Assembly (NCBI GenBank): GCA_040753915.1
Contig: JBFMDN010000060.1
Coordinates: forward strand, 1-35,206
Source of the DNA: JBFMDN01 sp040753915
GTDB taxonomy: Bacteria > Desulfobacterota > Desulfomonilia > Desulfomonilales > Desulfomonilaceae
Direction of reading: 5' to 3'
DNA: 35,206 bases
Translations under genes and position numbers: made by a program
Notes under the pieces: generated by a model
The model's database searches: none
What the model saw: only the letters and a program-made list of their open reading frames with translations
What the model was told of the DNA's origin: nothing
Shown here: positions 1 to 7,638 of the stretch, in pieces
Position numbering within the stretch: the first letter of the stretch is position 1
Layout: each line of letters starts with the position of its first letter

Positions 1-157
1 CAGCGATCCTGACATTGAACATGGTGGAGCTCGCCTGCAACAGCTCTACGAATCGCTCATAATCCTCCCGTCCGGGGAAAATCACTTCATGGCGTCTGCC
101 CCTGTTCATCACATGGTACCAAGCGTCCGGATATTGAATGCGTAATGGCCGTGACAA
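1..157 (-). CDS. REP-associated tyrosine transposase (RAYT, IS200/IS605-like), N-terminal part, cut by window edge
   Basis: Reading minus from a TTG at 157 gives a protein starting MSRPLRIQYPDAWYHVMNRG and continuing through RRHEVIFPGREDYERF to the window edge. This is the typical N-terminus of RAYT proteins, HUH-type single-strand transposases of the Y1 family. The first roughly 52 residues are present; the HUH metal site and catalytic Tyr would lie beyond position 1. The segment upstream of the start (about 141-208) is almost identical to the one upstream of the deleted copy near 9735, so both belong to the same element. TTG is chosen because the other copy has ATG at the same place. Whether the gene is intact outside the window cannot be seen. 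Confidence 0.75.
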   Translation of the reverse strand, partial: MSRPLRIQYPDAWYHVMNRGRRHEVIFPGREDYERFVELLQASSTMFNVRIA

Positions 158-208
158 GGAATTTCTCTATAGCGATGTGCAACATGAGTCAAGAGAAGAC
201 GTGACCCC
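1..208 (-). mobile_element. Terminal part of a RAYT-carrying element
   Basis: On the minus strand the element starts with GGGGTCACGTCTTCTCTTGA (208 downward), followed by ACTCATGTTGCACATCG and then the transposase start. The same end occurs at 9786 in the second, deleted copy, with only a few changes. The rest of the element lies outside the window. Confidence 0.6.
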
Positions 209-274
209 CTAGTCCCCCTTCTCGTGGAAGACTGATCGTGAGATTCCCCAAACACTGGCAAAGGCTCGTTGACA

Positions 275-1126
275 ATGCATGCAGGCCCAATTATATTTTT
301 ATCCCAAGGGCAGAAACTAACGGATCGACTGAACAGGCTCAAGAAAGAGGTTCTTGTTCCCTCTGGTCGACCCGACGACGGAGAAAGGGATTGGACAGAT
401 AACGCATTGGAGCAGCATAAACAGATCCCCTTCCATGCGGTGATCGCAAGCGAGAATCGCAGGGCTTTGAATTTCGTGCTCATGGCCAACGATATTGTTG
501 CCGACACGAAACGTTGGAATGTTCCACGGGAATGCGAAGTGGCTCGTACTCCTGAATCGTTGGCAGCGGTTGTTGAAAGACTTGTTCACCACGGTGACCA
601 CATTATCTTCGTTGACAAGCTTTTTGACCCAGGAGTGAAAACACCGAGGTGGCGTGAGATTCTTTGTGCATTCATAGCATTGGTCACATACCGAGACGGA
701 AGGCCACCGGTCCTTGAGTATCACACGATGATGGATGAGTCCGCATTCAGTGCGGCCAGCGACCAGGGAAGGCAGGAGATTCAAGAACATTTCGAGTCTT
801 GGCTCGCTGATAATCTTCCCAGTGGAGTTGAAATCACCGTCTTCCTCTGGAGCGAGGACTTCGCCAGAAAGCGGGTGCATGCACGGTGCGTTCTGACTGA
901 AAGAGGCGGGATGAGGATTGACGCAGGCCTCGACCGAGTGACGGATGACCACATGACGGATGTCATGCTCATGGATGACACCCTCTATGCCCAGCGATGG
1001 TCGATGCTTTGCGAAGCTTCAGACCTCTTCAGAAACGACAGATCCAGATTCTTGGCGGAATCGGAACGCAAGGGGTGGGTTCACGCCGCCGTGATCAAAG
1101 GGAAGGATGAGAGAAGTCATGAGTGA
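275..1126 (+). CDS. PLD-like domain protein of unknown function, first gene of the island run
   Basis: This 283-aa protein belongs to no family I can name with certainty. Around residues 112-114 it has FVD after a hydrophobic strand. At residues 202-209 it has HARCVLTE followed by GGM and GLD, resembling one half-site of a phospholipase-D fold (HxK-x4-D), with Arg and Glu in place of Lys and Asp. The C-terminal half aligns by eye with the C-terminus of the 7639-8982 protein (LEYH, LW, HAR-LTE, GLD, QRW), so the two are paralogous. I prefer ATG 275 over the TTG six bases upstream. The 3' end overlaps the next gene by 8 bases, implying co-transcription and translational coupling. A nuclease or nucleic-acid-binding role is an inference only. 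Confidence 0.7.
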   Translation: MHAGPIIFLSQGQKLTDRLNRLKKEVLVPSGRPDDGERDWTDNALEQHKQIPFHAVIASENRRALNFVLMANDIVADTKRWNVPRECEVARTPESLAAVVERLVHHGDHIIFVDKLFDPGVKTPRWREILCAFIALVTYRDGRPPVLEYHTMMDESAFSAASDQGRQEIQEHFESWLADNLPSGVEITVFLWSEDFARKRVHARCVLTERGGMRIDAGLDRVTDDHMTDVMLMDDTLYAQRWSMLCEASDLFRNDRSRFLAESERKGWVHAAVIKGKDERSHE

Positions 1127-1775
1127 AGTTCCTGAAGCAATACGAGACGTATTCAACGAACTGAAAAAAGAGGTCCAATGGCTGCACGCTAGATGGTTGA
1201 TTTACAGGCAGCTATTCGGACACTCGGAAAGAAGGATCGAGCTACTGAACGAGAGTGCCTCAGTTTTCTTCTTCGTCATTGAAGAGGTACTGGTTGATGA
1301 AGTGCAAGTTTCTTTGAGCAAGCTGACAGACCCAGCTCGTACGAGAAGGCACGAGAACCTGTCGCTGGAGCAGTTACATGAGAGGGTGTGCGAGCTTGAC
1401 GGCCAAGGCTTGTCATCAAGATTACGGGAAATCCTAGACAACTTGCACGAGCAGTGCAGGGGGTTCAGGATTCGGCGCAATAGACGTTTGGCCCACCTGG
1501 ACCTGAGGACAGGTTTACAACAAGGCGCTACTCCGTTGCCGGGAGTCTCAAGAGAGATGATTGCTGGTGCTCTGAGCCTCGTTCGTGATTACATGAATAC
1601 GATTGAAGGCCACTACTGTGAGAGCGAAACAGGGTACGAAAATGTTATCATGACTAGGCAAGATGGAGAAGCGCTGGTGCTCAGGCTCAGGAACGGACTA
1701 CGCTACAGCGAGCTGGTGAGAAACGGGACGATCTCTAGGCAGGACTGGCTTGAAGATGAATGGAGAGATGCTTAA
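1119..1775 (+). CDS. HEPN-domain protein, AbiU2-like
   Basis: This 218-aa, mostly helical protein shows the pattern of AbiU2-type HEPN proteins: a long N-terminal helix pair, SLSKLTDPAR at about residues 65-74, NLSLEQL at 80-86, and RNRRLAH at 120-126. The last supplies the HEPN R-x(4-6)-H catalytic signature (R120, N121, H126). HEPN proteins of this kind are metal-independent RNases found in toxin-antitoxin and abortive-infection systems. ATG 1119 is preferred over 1107 because GGAAGG (1101-1106) is then at a good ribosome-binding distance, and the ATG overlaps the end of the preceding gene. The overlap suggests that the PLD-like protein upstream is its functional partner. The family call is by motif, without a profile search. 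Confidence 0.75.
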   Translation: MSEVPEAIRDVFNELKKEVQWLHARWLIYRQLFGHSERRIELLNESASVFFFVIEEVLVDEVQVSLSKLTDPARTRRHENLSLEQLHERVCELDGQGLSSRLREILDNLHEQCRGFRIRRNRRLAHLDLRTGLQQGATPLPGVSREMIAGALSLVRDYMNTIEGHYCESETGYENVIMTRQDGEALVLRLRNGLRYSELVRNGTISRQDWLEDEWRDA

Positions 1776-1853
1776 CGCTCCGTGGCTGAAGCTGCGGTTT
1801 GTATGTTGATGGTTACCCCAACAGGGCATCGCTATCATGTTTAGGATAGGGAA

Positions 1854-3323
1854 ATGGAACCGAAACTGTATTTCTCGGATGTTTTTGAGGTTGATGAAGA
1901 GACTCTGGAAGACTACGGAGCCTTCAACATCTCCCTGGTCACAGACCTCCCGCTTTTTATTGATCCATTTCTGCTATTCAATAGCGAGAATCCGGAGTAT
2001 CAGCAGCTTCACGAAAAGATGATCGAGTACCTCCGTTTTCTAAAGAGACAGTCAGAGAAAGGTCGAGTGACTCCAGGTCTCCTGAAGGCATGGTACTTTT
2101 TCTCCGAGGTAAAACAGAATTGGCTGGGATTCTGCGGCACAGGAAATTCAGGCCGAGGCCTAGGCAGACAATTTGCGAGTTCATTGGATAAGAACCTTAC
2201 CCTGATCTTCAAGGATTTTGGCGACGAGAAAATCACTCGTGGGAGTCACCTGGAAAAGCTTTGCCTCATCGGGGCCGGTGTAGGCAGAGACATGATAAGT
2301 GATTTCACTACGAACCTGATTAAAGATTATCTTTTGAATTACACTCAGGACTTTGCCTCGAAATATATTGATCCCAAATTGACGCAACCGGTCGCTGTCA
2401 ACAGAGCCTGCTTTGATTATACCCTTCAGCGCTGGATGCCAAAGAAATATGTATTGCCATTTTATGATAATGATTATGTGATCCTAACTCCAAGAGATAT
2501 TCTGACAAAAGATGACACGTGGATAAATCACTCCGACATGGTAAACAACTTCGCAGAAATCCCGGAAGCTATCGAAAATGATGTTCTCAGAGGGCAGATC
2601 AACAATTATCTCTATTCCCGCATTCCGGAAGACCGAGAGTTGACAAAAGATGAGTACGTGAGAGTTGTTCAGGCGACTCTCTCTCGTTTCCCTGAATTGA
2701 TGGATTACTATATACGCAAGAAAGAGAATGATGGCGATGAGGCCGTTGCGGTCAGTTGGGCCAAGGTCTCCAAGTCTCAACAACTCTATATTCGCCAGTT
2801 CGGACAATTGGTGTCCCTCCTCGCGCAGAGAACTGGATTCTATGAATGTCCATCCAACACGAAGGATGAGACCCGTGAGAAAATCATGTTTCTTAAGGAT
2901 GTTATCGAGAATAAAGGCGGCCACCGCATATTCTATGTGGGTGGTGAGCCAATCCGAAAAGAAGAGGATCTGCAAATACTTTTTCGCCTGGTATGGCACG
3001 GAACTCCGTCAGATGTGAGTCGTGAGGTGAACGATGGGCGTGGCCAGGCAGATTTCAAGATATCAAGGGGGGCGCATGACAAGTCGTTGGTAGAGTTCAA
3101 ACTTGCTAGAAACACCCAGCTGAAGAGAAATCTCGCAAGACAACTCGAAATTTATAAGAAGGCATCTGACGCTCAGACGGGCTTCAAGGTCATTCTGTAT
3201 TTCACCGAGGAAGAGCTTGAGAAGGTGGAAGGTATTCTGAGAGATCTCGATATGAAAGCCGACCCGAACATTTACCTTATCGACGGGCGGTTGGAGAACA
3301 AGCCGTCGGGATCCAAAGCCTGA
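1854..3323 (+). CDS. Putative PD-(D/E)XK nuclease-domain protein, accessory/defence type
   Basis: This 489-aa protein has no family name I can assign. The C-terminal 100 residues contain GQADFKIS (D400) and then SLVEFKLA (E414-x-K416), followed by QLEIY (Q430-x3-Y434). This is the layout of a PD-(D/E)XK nuclease core with the trailing QxxxY helix. The N-terminal 300 residues begin with DLPLFIDPFLLFNSENPEY, a motif I associate with uncharacterised proteins of defence islands. The gene is visibly more A/T-rich than the flanking core genes, which fits horizontal transfer. ATG 1854 follows AGGATAGGG. It lies 78 bases after the HEPN gene in the same direction and may share its transcript. The nuclease call is motif-based inference. 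Confidence 0.65.
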   Translation: MEPKLYFSDVFEVDEETLEDYGAFNISLVTDLPLFIDPFLLFNSENPEYQQLHEKMIEYLRFLKRQSEKGRVTPGLLKAWYFFSEVKQNWLGFCGTGNSGRGLGRQFASSLDKNLTLIFKDFGDEKITRGSHLEKLCLIGAGVGRDMISDFTTNLIKDYLLNYTQDFASKYIDPKLTQPVAVNRACFDYTLQRWMPKKYVLPFYDNDYVILTPRDILTKDDTWINHSDMVNNFAEIPEAIENDVLRGQINNYLYSRIPEDRELTKDEYVRVVQATLSRFPELMDYYIRKKENDGDEAVAVSWAKVSKSQQLYIRQFGQLVSLLAQRTGFYECPSNTKDETREKIMFLKDVIENKGGHRIFYVGGEPIRKEEDLQILFRLVWHGTPSDVSREVNDGRGQADFKISRGAHDKSLVEFKLARNTQLKRNLARQLEIYKKASDAQTGFKVILYFTEEELEKVEGILRDLDMKADPNIYLIDGRLENKPSGSKA

Positions 3324-3461
3324 CCTTTGGGAAGGCTAAGAGGAGATTGTTCGTCCTGCATTTGTCAGAATGGGCTGCAAGCCCGGACAGCACCAGATGG
3401 GACCCCATTGCAGCGGGGCCCGCGTACGAAAAGTGCTCAGCGGTAATGCAAGGAAGAAGGC

Positions 3462-4586
3462 ATGGATCACCTGGAGACTAAGACCCCTCCTACCACCAAT
3501 AGGTCGATGAGGAGGACAGCTACTATCGATTATAATGTTGCCGTGCTTTATCCACTTTTGATCAAAGAATGGCATCCAACGAAGAATGAGGGAGTGGAGA
3601 GAACGCTGTGGGATGTGACGCCAGGTAGCAGGCTCAAGGTATGGTGGCTGTGCTCCGAGTGTGAGCACGAATGGGCGGCAAGTATCCGACGCAGGGCTGG
3701 AAAAGGAACAGGCTGCCCCAAGTGCGCCGAGAAAATACGAGGTGCCAAGAATTCGCGGCCACGCCAGGGACAGAGTCTCGCTGAAAAATATCCAGATCTT
3801 GCTCGGGAGTGGCATCCCACTGCCAATGATCGCGGTCCCCAAGATGTCAAACCGCACGCTAATTATAGGGCCACGTGGCAATGCCCTAAGTGTGGAAATG
3901 TCTGGCAAGCTGACATCAGGCGTCGCGTGCGAGGGAAGGGTCGGTGTAAAAGATGTGAGAGCCTTGCACTGAACCACCCGGAGTTACTGGATGAATGGCA
4001 TCCGACCTTGAACAAGAAATCACCTTATGAGTTGACGCCCGGCAGCAATTACAGGGCAGTATGGCGTTGCTCAAGGGAGGGACACGTCTGGAAGGCCAGC
4101 ATTCATCATAGAACGATAAGCGCTAGCGGCTGCCCGGAATGTGCGAAAAGTCATCAGTCAATCAGGCAAAGGCGACCTGGGGATCGTGAGAGCCTAGCCG
4201 ATACCTATCCGGATATTGCTGAACAATGGCATCCAACAAAGAACGTGAACGAGTTAGGAGAGATCATGACTCCACATGATGTTGGGCCGGGAAGCGGTTA
4301 CAGAGCAACATGGATTTGCGGCAGAGGTCATGAATGGGAAACCTTGGTTCACGTGAGAACTGGTGGTGCTAGTTGTCCTAAGTGTCGTCCCAAAGCGTCC
4401 AGAATTGAAACTAGGCTCTTTGCAGAGATGAAGGCAATTTTCGGTGAAGTGACGCGAGGAAAACATCTGGGCAGAAAATCGATTGATATTTACATACCTA
4501 AATATCGAATTGGCATAGAGTACGACGGAAACCACTGGCATGAGGACAAGATCGATCATGATAAGCGAAAGAGTTTAGAGCCCTAG
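3462..4586 (+). CDS. Zinc-ribbon repeat protein with embedded endonuclease core, 5' part of a frameshifted gene
   Basis: The 374-aa frame holds four copies of a repeat of about 60 residues: P-x-L/I-x3-W-HP-x-N, then TPWDV-like, a YRATW-like strand, CxxC (or C-x4-H), HxW, and a final CPxC. This is the probable zinc-ribbon/treble-clef repeat (DUF4379-like). Repeats start near residues 25, 103, 170 and 245. A nuclease-like core follows: SRIETRLF, then IDIYIP (D342), GIEYDGNHWH (E353, D355, H360), resembling Vsr/PD-(D/E)XK nucleases. The frame stops at TAG 4584 in the middle of that domain. The missing sequence resumes in the next frame from codon 4580-4582, so 3462-5968 was one gene of about 836 codons. 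AAGGAAGAAGG upstream of ATG 3462 is a strong ribosome site. Confidence 0.8.
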   Translation: MDHLETKTPPTTNRSMRRTATIDYNVAVLYPLLIKEWHPTKNEGVERTLWDVTPGSRLKVWWLCSECEHEWAASIRRRAGKGTGCPKCAEKIRGAKNSRPRQGQSLAEKYPDLAREWHPTANDRGPQDVKPHANYRATWQCPKCGNVWQADIRRRVRGKGRCKRCESLALNHPELLDEWHPTLNKKSPYELTPGSNYRAVWRCSREGHVWKASIHHRTISASGCPECAKSHQSIRQRRPGDRESLADTYPDIAEQWHPTKNVNELGEIMTPHDVGPGSGYRATWICGRGHEWETLVHVRTGGASCPKCRPKASRIETRLFAEMKAIFGEVTRGKHLGRKSIDIYIPKYRIGIEYDGNHWHEDKIDHDKRKSLEP

Positions 4587-4600
4587 GCAGAGGTGTCACT

Positions 4601-5968
4601 TTGTTCCGGGTACGAGAGAAAGGACTGGAACAGATATCTGAGAGAGACATCATGCTCAAAGGCGGAGAAAAAACTCTCTCCGTAATCAAGAAATTGCTCA
4701 GGACATTGCTGGCAAGTTGTCCCAAATTCAGTGAAGACCATGCGCAAGTGATTAAGGATTATTTGAAACGGAAGGACTTTGTGGCCGAAGAGGACTACCA
4801 GGAAATCGTTCAGTATTTCCCGGGACCGACTCCACCAGAATCCCTCGCCCATTTGAACCCAGAACTAATGTCAGAATGGGATTTTGAAGCTAACAAACTG
4901 CTGCGACCTGAAAACGTGAAACCCGGCAGCGAGGAGGAGGCCTGGTGGAAATGTGAGCATGGTCATAGCTGGAAGGCTCCGATCAAGTTCAGAGCACGAG
5001 GAGGAGGTGCCTGCCTAAGGTGCCGGAGTTTGGCGTTTCTCTATTCGGAGATAGCCGAGGATTGGCATCCCATCAAGAATAAGAAAACCCCATGGGACTT
5101 TTGCGCCCGCTCATCAAAGAGGGCCTGGTGGAAATGCAAGACGTGTGAGCACGAGTGGGAAGCTGTCATTTCTAACAGGTCGGGAGGCTGGGGATGCCCC
5201 AAATGCAAGTCGACAAAGCAGTCTCGGAGGCAGCGACTTCCGGAACCAGATAGGAGCTTGGGTGACGTGAGACCGGATCTTGCAGCCGAGTGGCATCCGG
5301 CACTGAATCTTGACTCCGAAGGCAAGCGGATAACTCCGTGGGACGTAAAACCAAACTCAAGTTCCAAGTTCTGGTGGATATGCAAGATGTGCGGTTTTGT
5401 CTGGCAAGACAGTGCTAGCCATAGAAACCACGGTAGAGGTTGTCCGCCTTGCGGAACGCTGAGGAGAGGCCGAGCGAAAGCTCGACCAAAGGCTGGAGAA
5501 AGCTTTGGTGATCTGTACCCCGAAATGGTGAAGGATTGGGATACCGAAAAGAACGACCGGACCCCATATGAAGTCAAGAGAGGTAGTGGATATAGAGCAG
5601 CCTGGAAATGCGCAGAGTGCGGAAATGCGTGGGTTGCCAGGGTTATGGACAGGACGGTGAACAAGAGTGGTTGTCCTGTGTGCTGGCGTGAGAAACGGAA
5701 TCTTGGATACCCGAAACAGAGAAAGAAGCCTGGCCCTGGGCAAAGTCTCGGAGATAGATTTCCTGAACTGGCTAAGGAGTGGGATTTTGAAGCGAACGGA
5801 GGCTTGACTCCTTTTGATGTATTCCCGAAAACTAACGAGAGAATGGCTTGGATTTGTCGGCATGGCCATAGGTGGAAGACGGTCGTTTATGCCAGAACTA
5901 GACGCCATGGTACGGGGTGTCCTCATTGTGCCAGATTAGGAAGAAAAGGAGGCAGATCAGCTTCCTGA
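4601..5968 (+). CDS. Zinc-ribbon repeat protein, 3' part of the same frameshifted gene
   Basis: The open frame begins in effect at about 4580 (ALGRGVTLFRVREK) and directly continues the nuclease domain of 3462-4586. FRVREKGL is the usual last strand of such cores. A linker of about 60 residues follows, then five more zinc-ribbon repeats, each with a W-[HD]-x3-N motif, CxxC or CxHxH-type ligands and a closing CPxC. They start near SLAHLNPEL, LAFLYSEI, SLGDVRPDL, SFGDLYPEM and SLGDRFPEL. With the first part this gives four ribbons before and five after the nuclease. TTG 4601 is only the first possible restart codon in this frame, with no clear ribosome site, so independent translation is doubtful. 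The ribbons probably bind DNA or RNA (inference). Confidence 0.75.
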   Translation: MFRVREKGLEQISERDIMLKGGEKTLSVIKKLLRTLLASCPKFSEDHAQVIKDYLKRKDFVAEEDYQEIVQYFPGPTPPESLAHLNPELMSEWDFEANKLLRPENVKPGSEEEAWWKCEHGHSWKAPIKFRARGGGACLRCRSLAFLYSEIAEDWHPIKNKKTPWDFCARSSKRAWWKCKTCEHEWEAVISNRSGGWGCPKCKSTKQSRRQRLPEPDRSLGDVRPDLAAEWHPALNLDSEGKRITPWDVKPNSSSKFWWICKMCGFVWQDSASHRNHGRGCPPCGTLRRGRAKARPKAGESFGDLYPEMVKDWDTEKNDRTPYEVKRGSGYRAAWKCAECGNAWVARVMDRTVNKSGCPVCWREKRNLGYPKQRKKPGPGQSLGDRFPELAKEWDFEANGGLTPFDVFPKTNERMAWICRHGHRWKTVVYARTRRHGTGCPHCARLGRKGGRSAS

Positions 5969-5986
5969 ACCGGAAGGGATTCCAAG

Positions 5987-6721
5987 ATGTCTGTTCTATC
6001 GGTTGATTTGGCGTATAAGTCATACGCAGACGTAGGATCTGTGGCACTGAGTTGCGAGAATTGCACCATAGAGTGCGAGTTTTGCGAATTGTACGGAGAG
6101 GATCCACCTACTCCGGCAGAATTTGTCGATAACCTTTGCCATCTTAGCGACTCAGTTGGCGCAAGAGTGCTTCTGCTTGATGGACCTCAGGGCTGGAAGC
6201 ATCCGGACAATGGACTGGAACATTCCCGGCTATGTGAGCGGGAACTCAACACTCCTGCAAAGACAGGCTTGCCAGGCAACGTCAAACCGGCCAACTATAC
6301 TCCCTTTGTAGAGTTCTCCATTGAAGTCTATCAAGAGTTGACTCAAAGGGGATGGCATCTCTTTGACGATACCACTGATTGCAGCGGACAGCGTGTGCTG
6401 ATGGAGTCATTCCCTATGTCTGCATGGCGAGTACTCGGGATACAGCCTCTACCGTCCAAGCGGAAAGCCACGGGGCGAGACATTATCCAGCGGTTCGGGA
6501 CACTTCAGAGCCAATTCCGGTTGAGGACTCCCCGCACCCCATCTCATGACGAATTGCAAGCACTGGTTTCTGGATTGGGAGGAATAGCCTTTGAGCTAGG
6601 CGCTGAGCATTGTTTGCAATCGAATGGTCGTTGCCCTGAGCTTTTGGATGGAACTTGGCGAGAAGGGTTTATCGTGAATCCTAGACCTGCGGCACTATGG
6701 CCAGAGGAAGTACGCAAATGA
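5987..6721 (+). CDS. DUF429 family protein (predicted RNase H-like nuclease)
   Basis: This 244-aa protein matches DUF429 in layout: SVDLA at residues 5-9 (D7), LLLDGPQGW at 62-70 (D65), ESFP at 140-143 (E140), and HDELQALVSGLGG at 187-199 (D188). The four acidic residues are spaced as in an RNase H-like fold, so a metal-dependent nuclease is the expected activity; DUF429 is a predicted, not proven, nuclease. ATG 5987 follows AAGGGA. The gene starts 18 bases after the zinc-ribbon gene, and its TGA overlaps the next ATG (ATGA at 6718-6721), so it is coupled to the RlmJ-like gene. The pair probably acts together. Confidence 0.75.
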   Translation: MSVLSVDLAYKSYADVGSVALSCENCTIECEFCELYGEDPPTPAEFVDNLCHLSDSVGARVLLLDGPQGWKHPDNGLEHSRLCERELNTPAKTGLPGNVKPANYTPFVEFSIEVYQELTQRGWHLFDDTTDCSGQRVLMESFPMSAWRVLGIQPLPSKRKATGRDIIQRFGTLQSQFRLRTPRTPSHDELQALVSGLGGIAFELGAEHCLQSNGRCPELLDGTWREGFIVNPRPAALWPEEVRK

Positions 6722-7608
6722 GTCCGACCGGTTACGGACTTGGTCATGAGAACGAAAGGATCGAAAGGATGGAACCTGTGCCGTCAGACTATGATCACAG
6801 CGATAAGATAGGCAATGAGGGAGACGTGGTGAAGCACGCAGTGCTTTGCAGACTTGTGGAAGCACTTCTTGACCAGTCACCCACCGGACAATTTGTCTAT
6901 GCCGAAAGTCACACAGGAAGGGCTGTCTATGTACTGCCTGAGAGAGGCAGATGGGTGCACGGGATTAAACCCTTCTCGGAGAATCTTCTGGATCTAGAAG
7001 CACTGGACGCTCGCCCCTGCCTTTCTCAGAAGCGCACAAACCTCAACGCCTACAGGAGAGCGTGCTTCCCGAAGAAGGCTCGGACAGGAAACAAATACTA
7101 CGGTTCCAGCGGGATGGTCCGGCACATGCTCAGGGAAGCGAGAGTCCCGTTTCAGTTTCGGCTGTGGGACTCGAACCCTGATGTCGTCAAGAGTCTGGTA
7201 GAGCATTACGGCGATAGTCCAAACATCGCCGTGGAGCATGGCGACGGGTATCGCGGGCTTCAATCGCTTCGTACAGCTTCTTTGGTGCTGATCGATCCGA
7301 TTTCCGTCCAAGACGACCATGCCAATATTCTGGCCAGCATGTCACATCTCGATAAGTGCGGAATTCCATTCTTATGCTGGGTCCCTCTGTTTGGCGAGGA
7401 CGATCCGATATACGACCAATTCGAGCGAGTAGCCAAGGAGACTTTTGCTACGGTTCGCGTGACGTGGCAAGTCCGGGAGGGAAGCACCTGGGGGTGCCAA
7501 GTGACCGTGACTCAGGGCTACGGAACTCTCTTGGAACAAACCTGCCAGGAAGTATGCGAGGTGATGAACGCGAGGCCTTGGAAGGTCCGAATCACCCAAG
7601 ACGTTTGA
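6718..7608 (+). CDS. RlmJ-like methyltransferase-fold protein with altered catalytic motif
   Basis: This 296-aa protein resembles RlmJ, the 23S rRNA A2030 N6-methyltransferase. It has GNEGDVVKHAVL at about residues 32-43 (RlmJ: GNHADVLKH), AESHTGRA (RlmJ: DTHAGAG), YYGSS at 127-131 (RlmJ: YPGSP), VEHGDGYRGL, and LVLIDPIS near 190-196. RlmJ and other N6-adenine methyltransferases carry DPPY/F at that last site; here it is DPIS (193-196). The glycine-rich SAM loop is also weakened. It may bind nucleic acid or SAM without catalysing the RlmJ reaction. ATG 6718 is preferred over 6697 because it overlaps the upstream stop and follows AGAGGAAG. It is an island gene, not the housekeeping rlmJ. Confidence 0.65.
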   Translation: MSPTGYGLGHENERIERMEPVPSDYDHSDKIGNEGDVVKHAVLCRLVEALLDQSPTGQFVYAESHTGRAVYVLPERGRWVHGIKPFSENLLDLEALDARPCLSQKRTNLNAYRRACFPKKARTGNKYYGSSGMVRHMLREARVPFQFRLWDSNPDVVKSLVEHYGDSPNIAVEHGDGYRGLQSLRTASLVLIDPISVQDDHANILASMSHLDKCGIPFLCWVPLFGEDDPIYDQFERVAKETFATVRVTWQVREGSTWGCQVTVTQGYGTLLEQTCQEVCEVMNARPWKVRITQDV

Positions 7609-7638
7609 TGTGCGGCTGAGGCTTTAGCAGGCGATGAT

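Noticed and set aside
4570..4610. Programmed -1 frameshift in the zinc-ribbon gene
   Set aside because: No X-XXY-YYZ heptamer or clear stimulatory structure at the junction; a deleted base is simpler.
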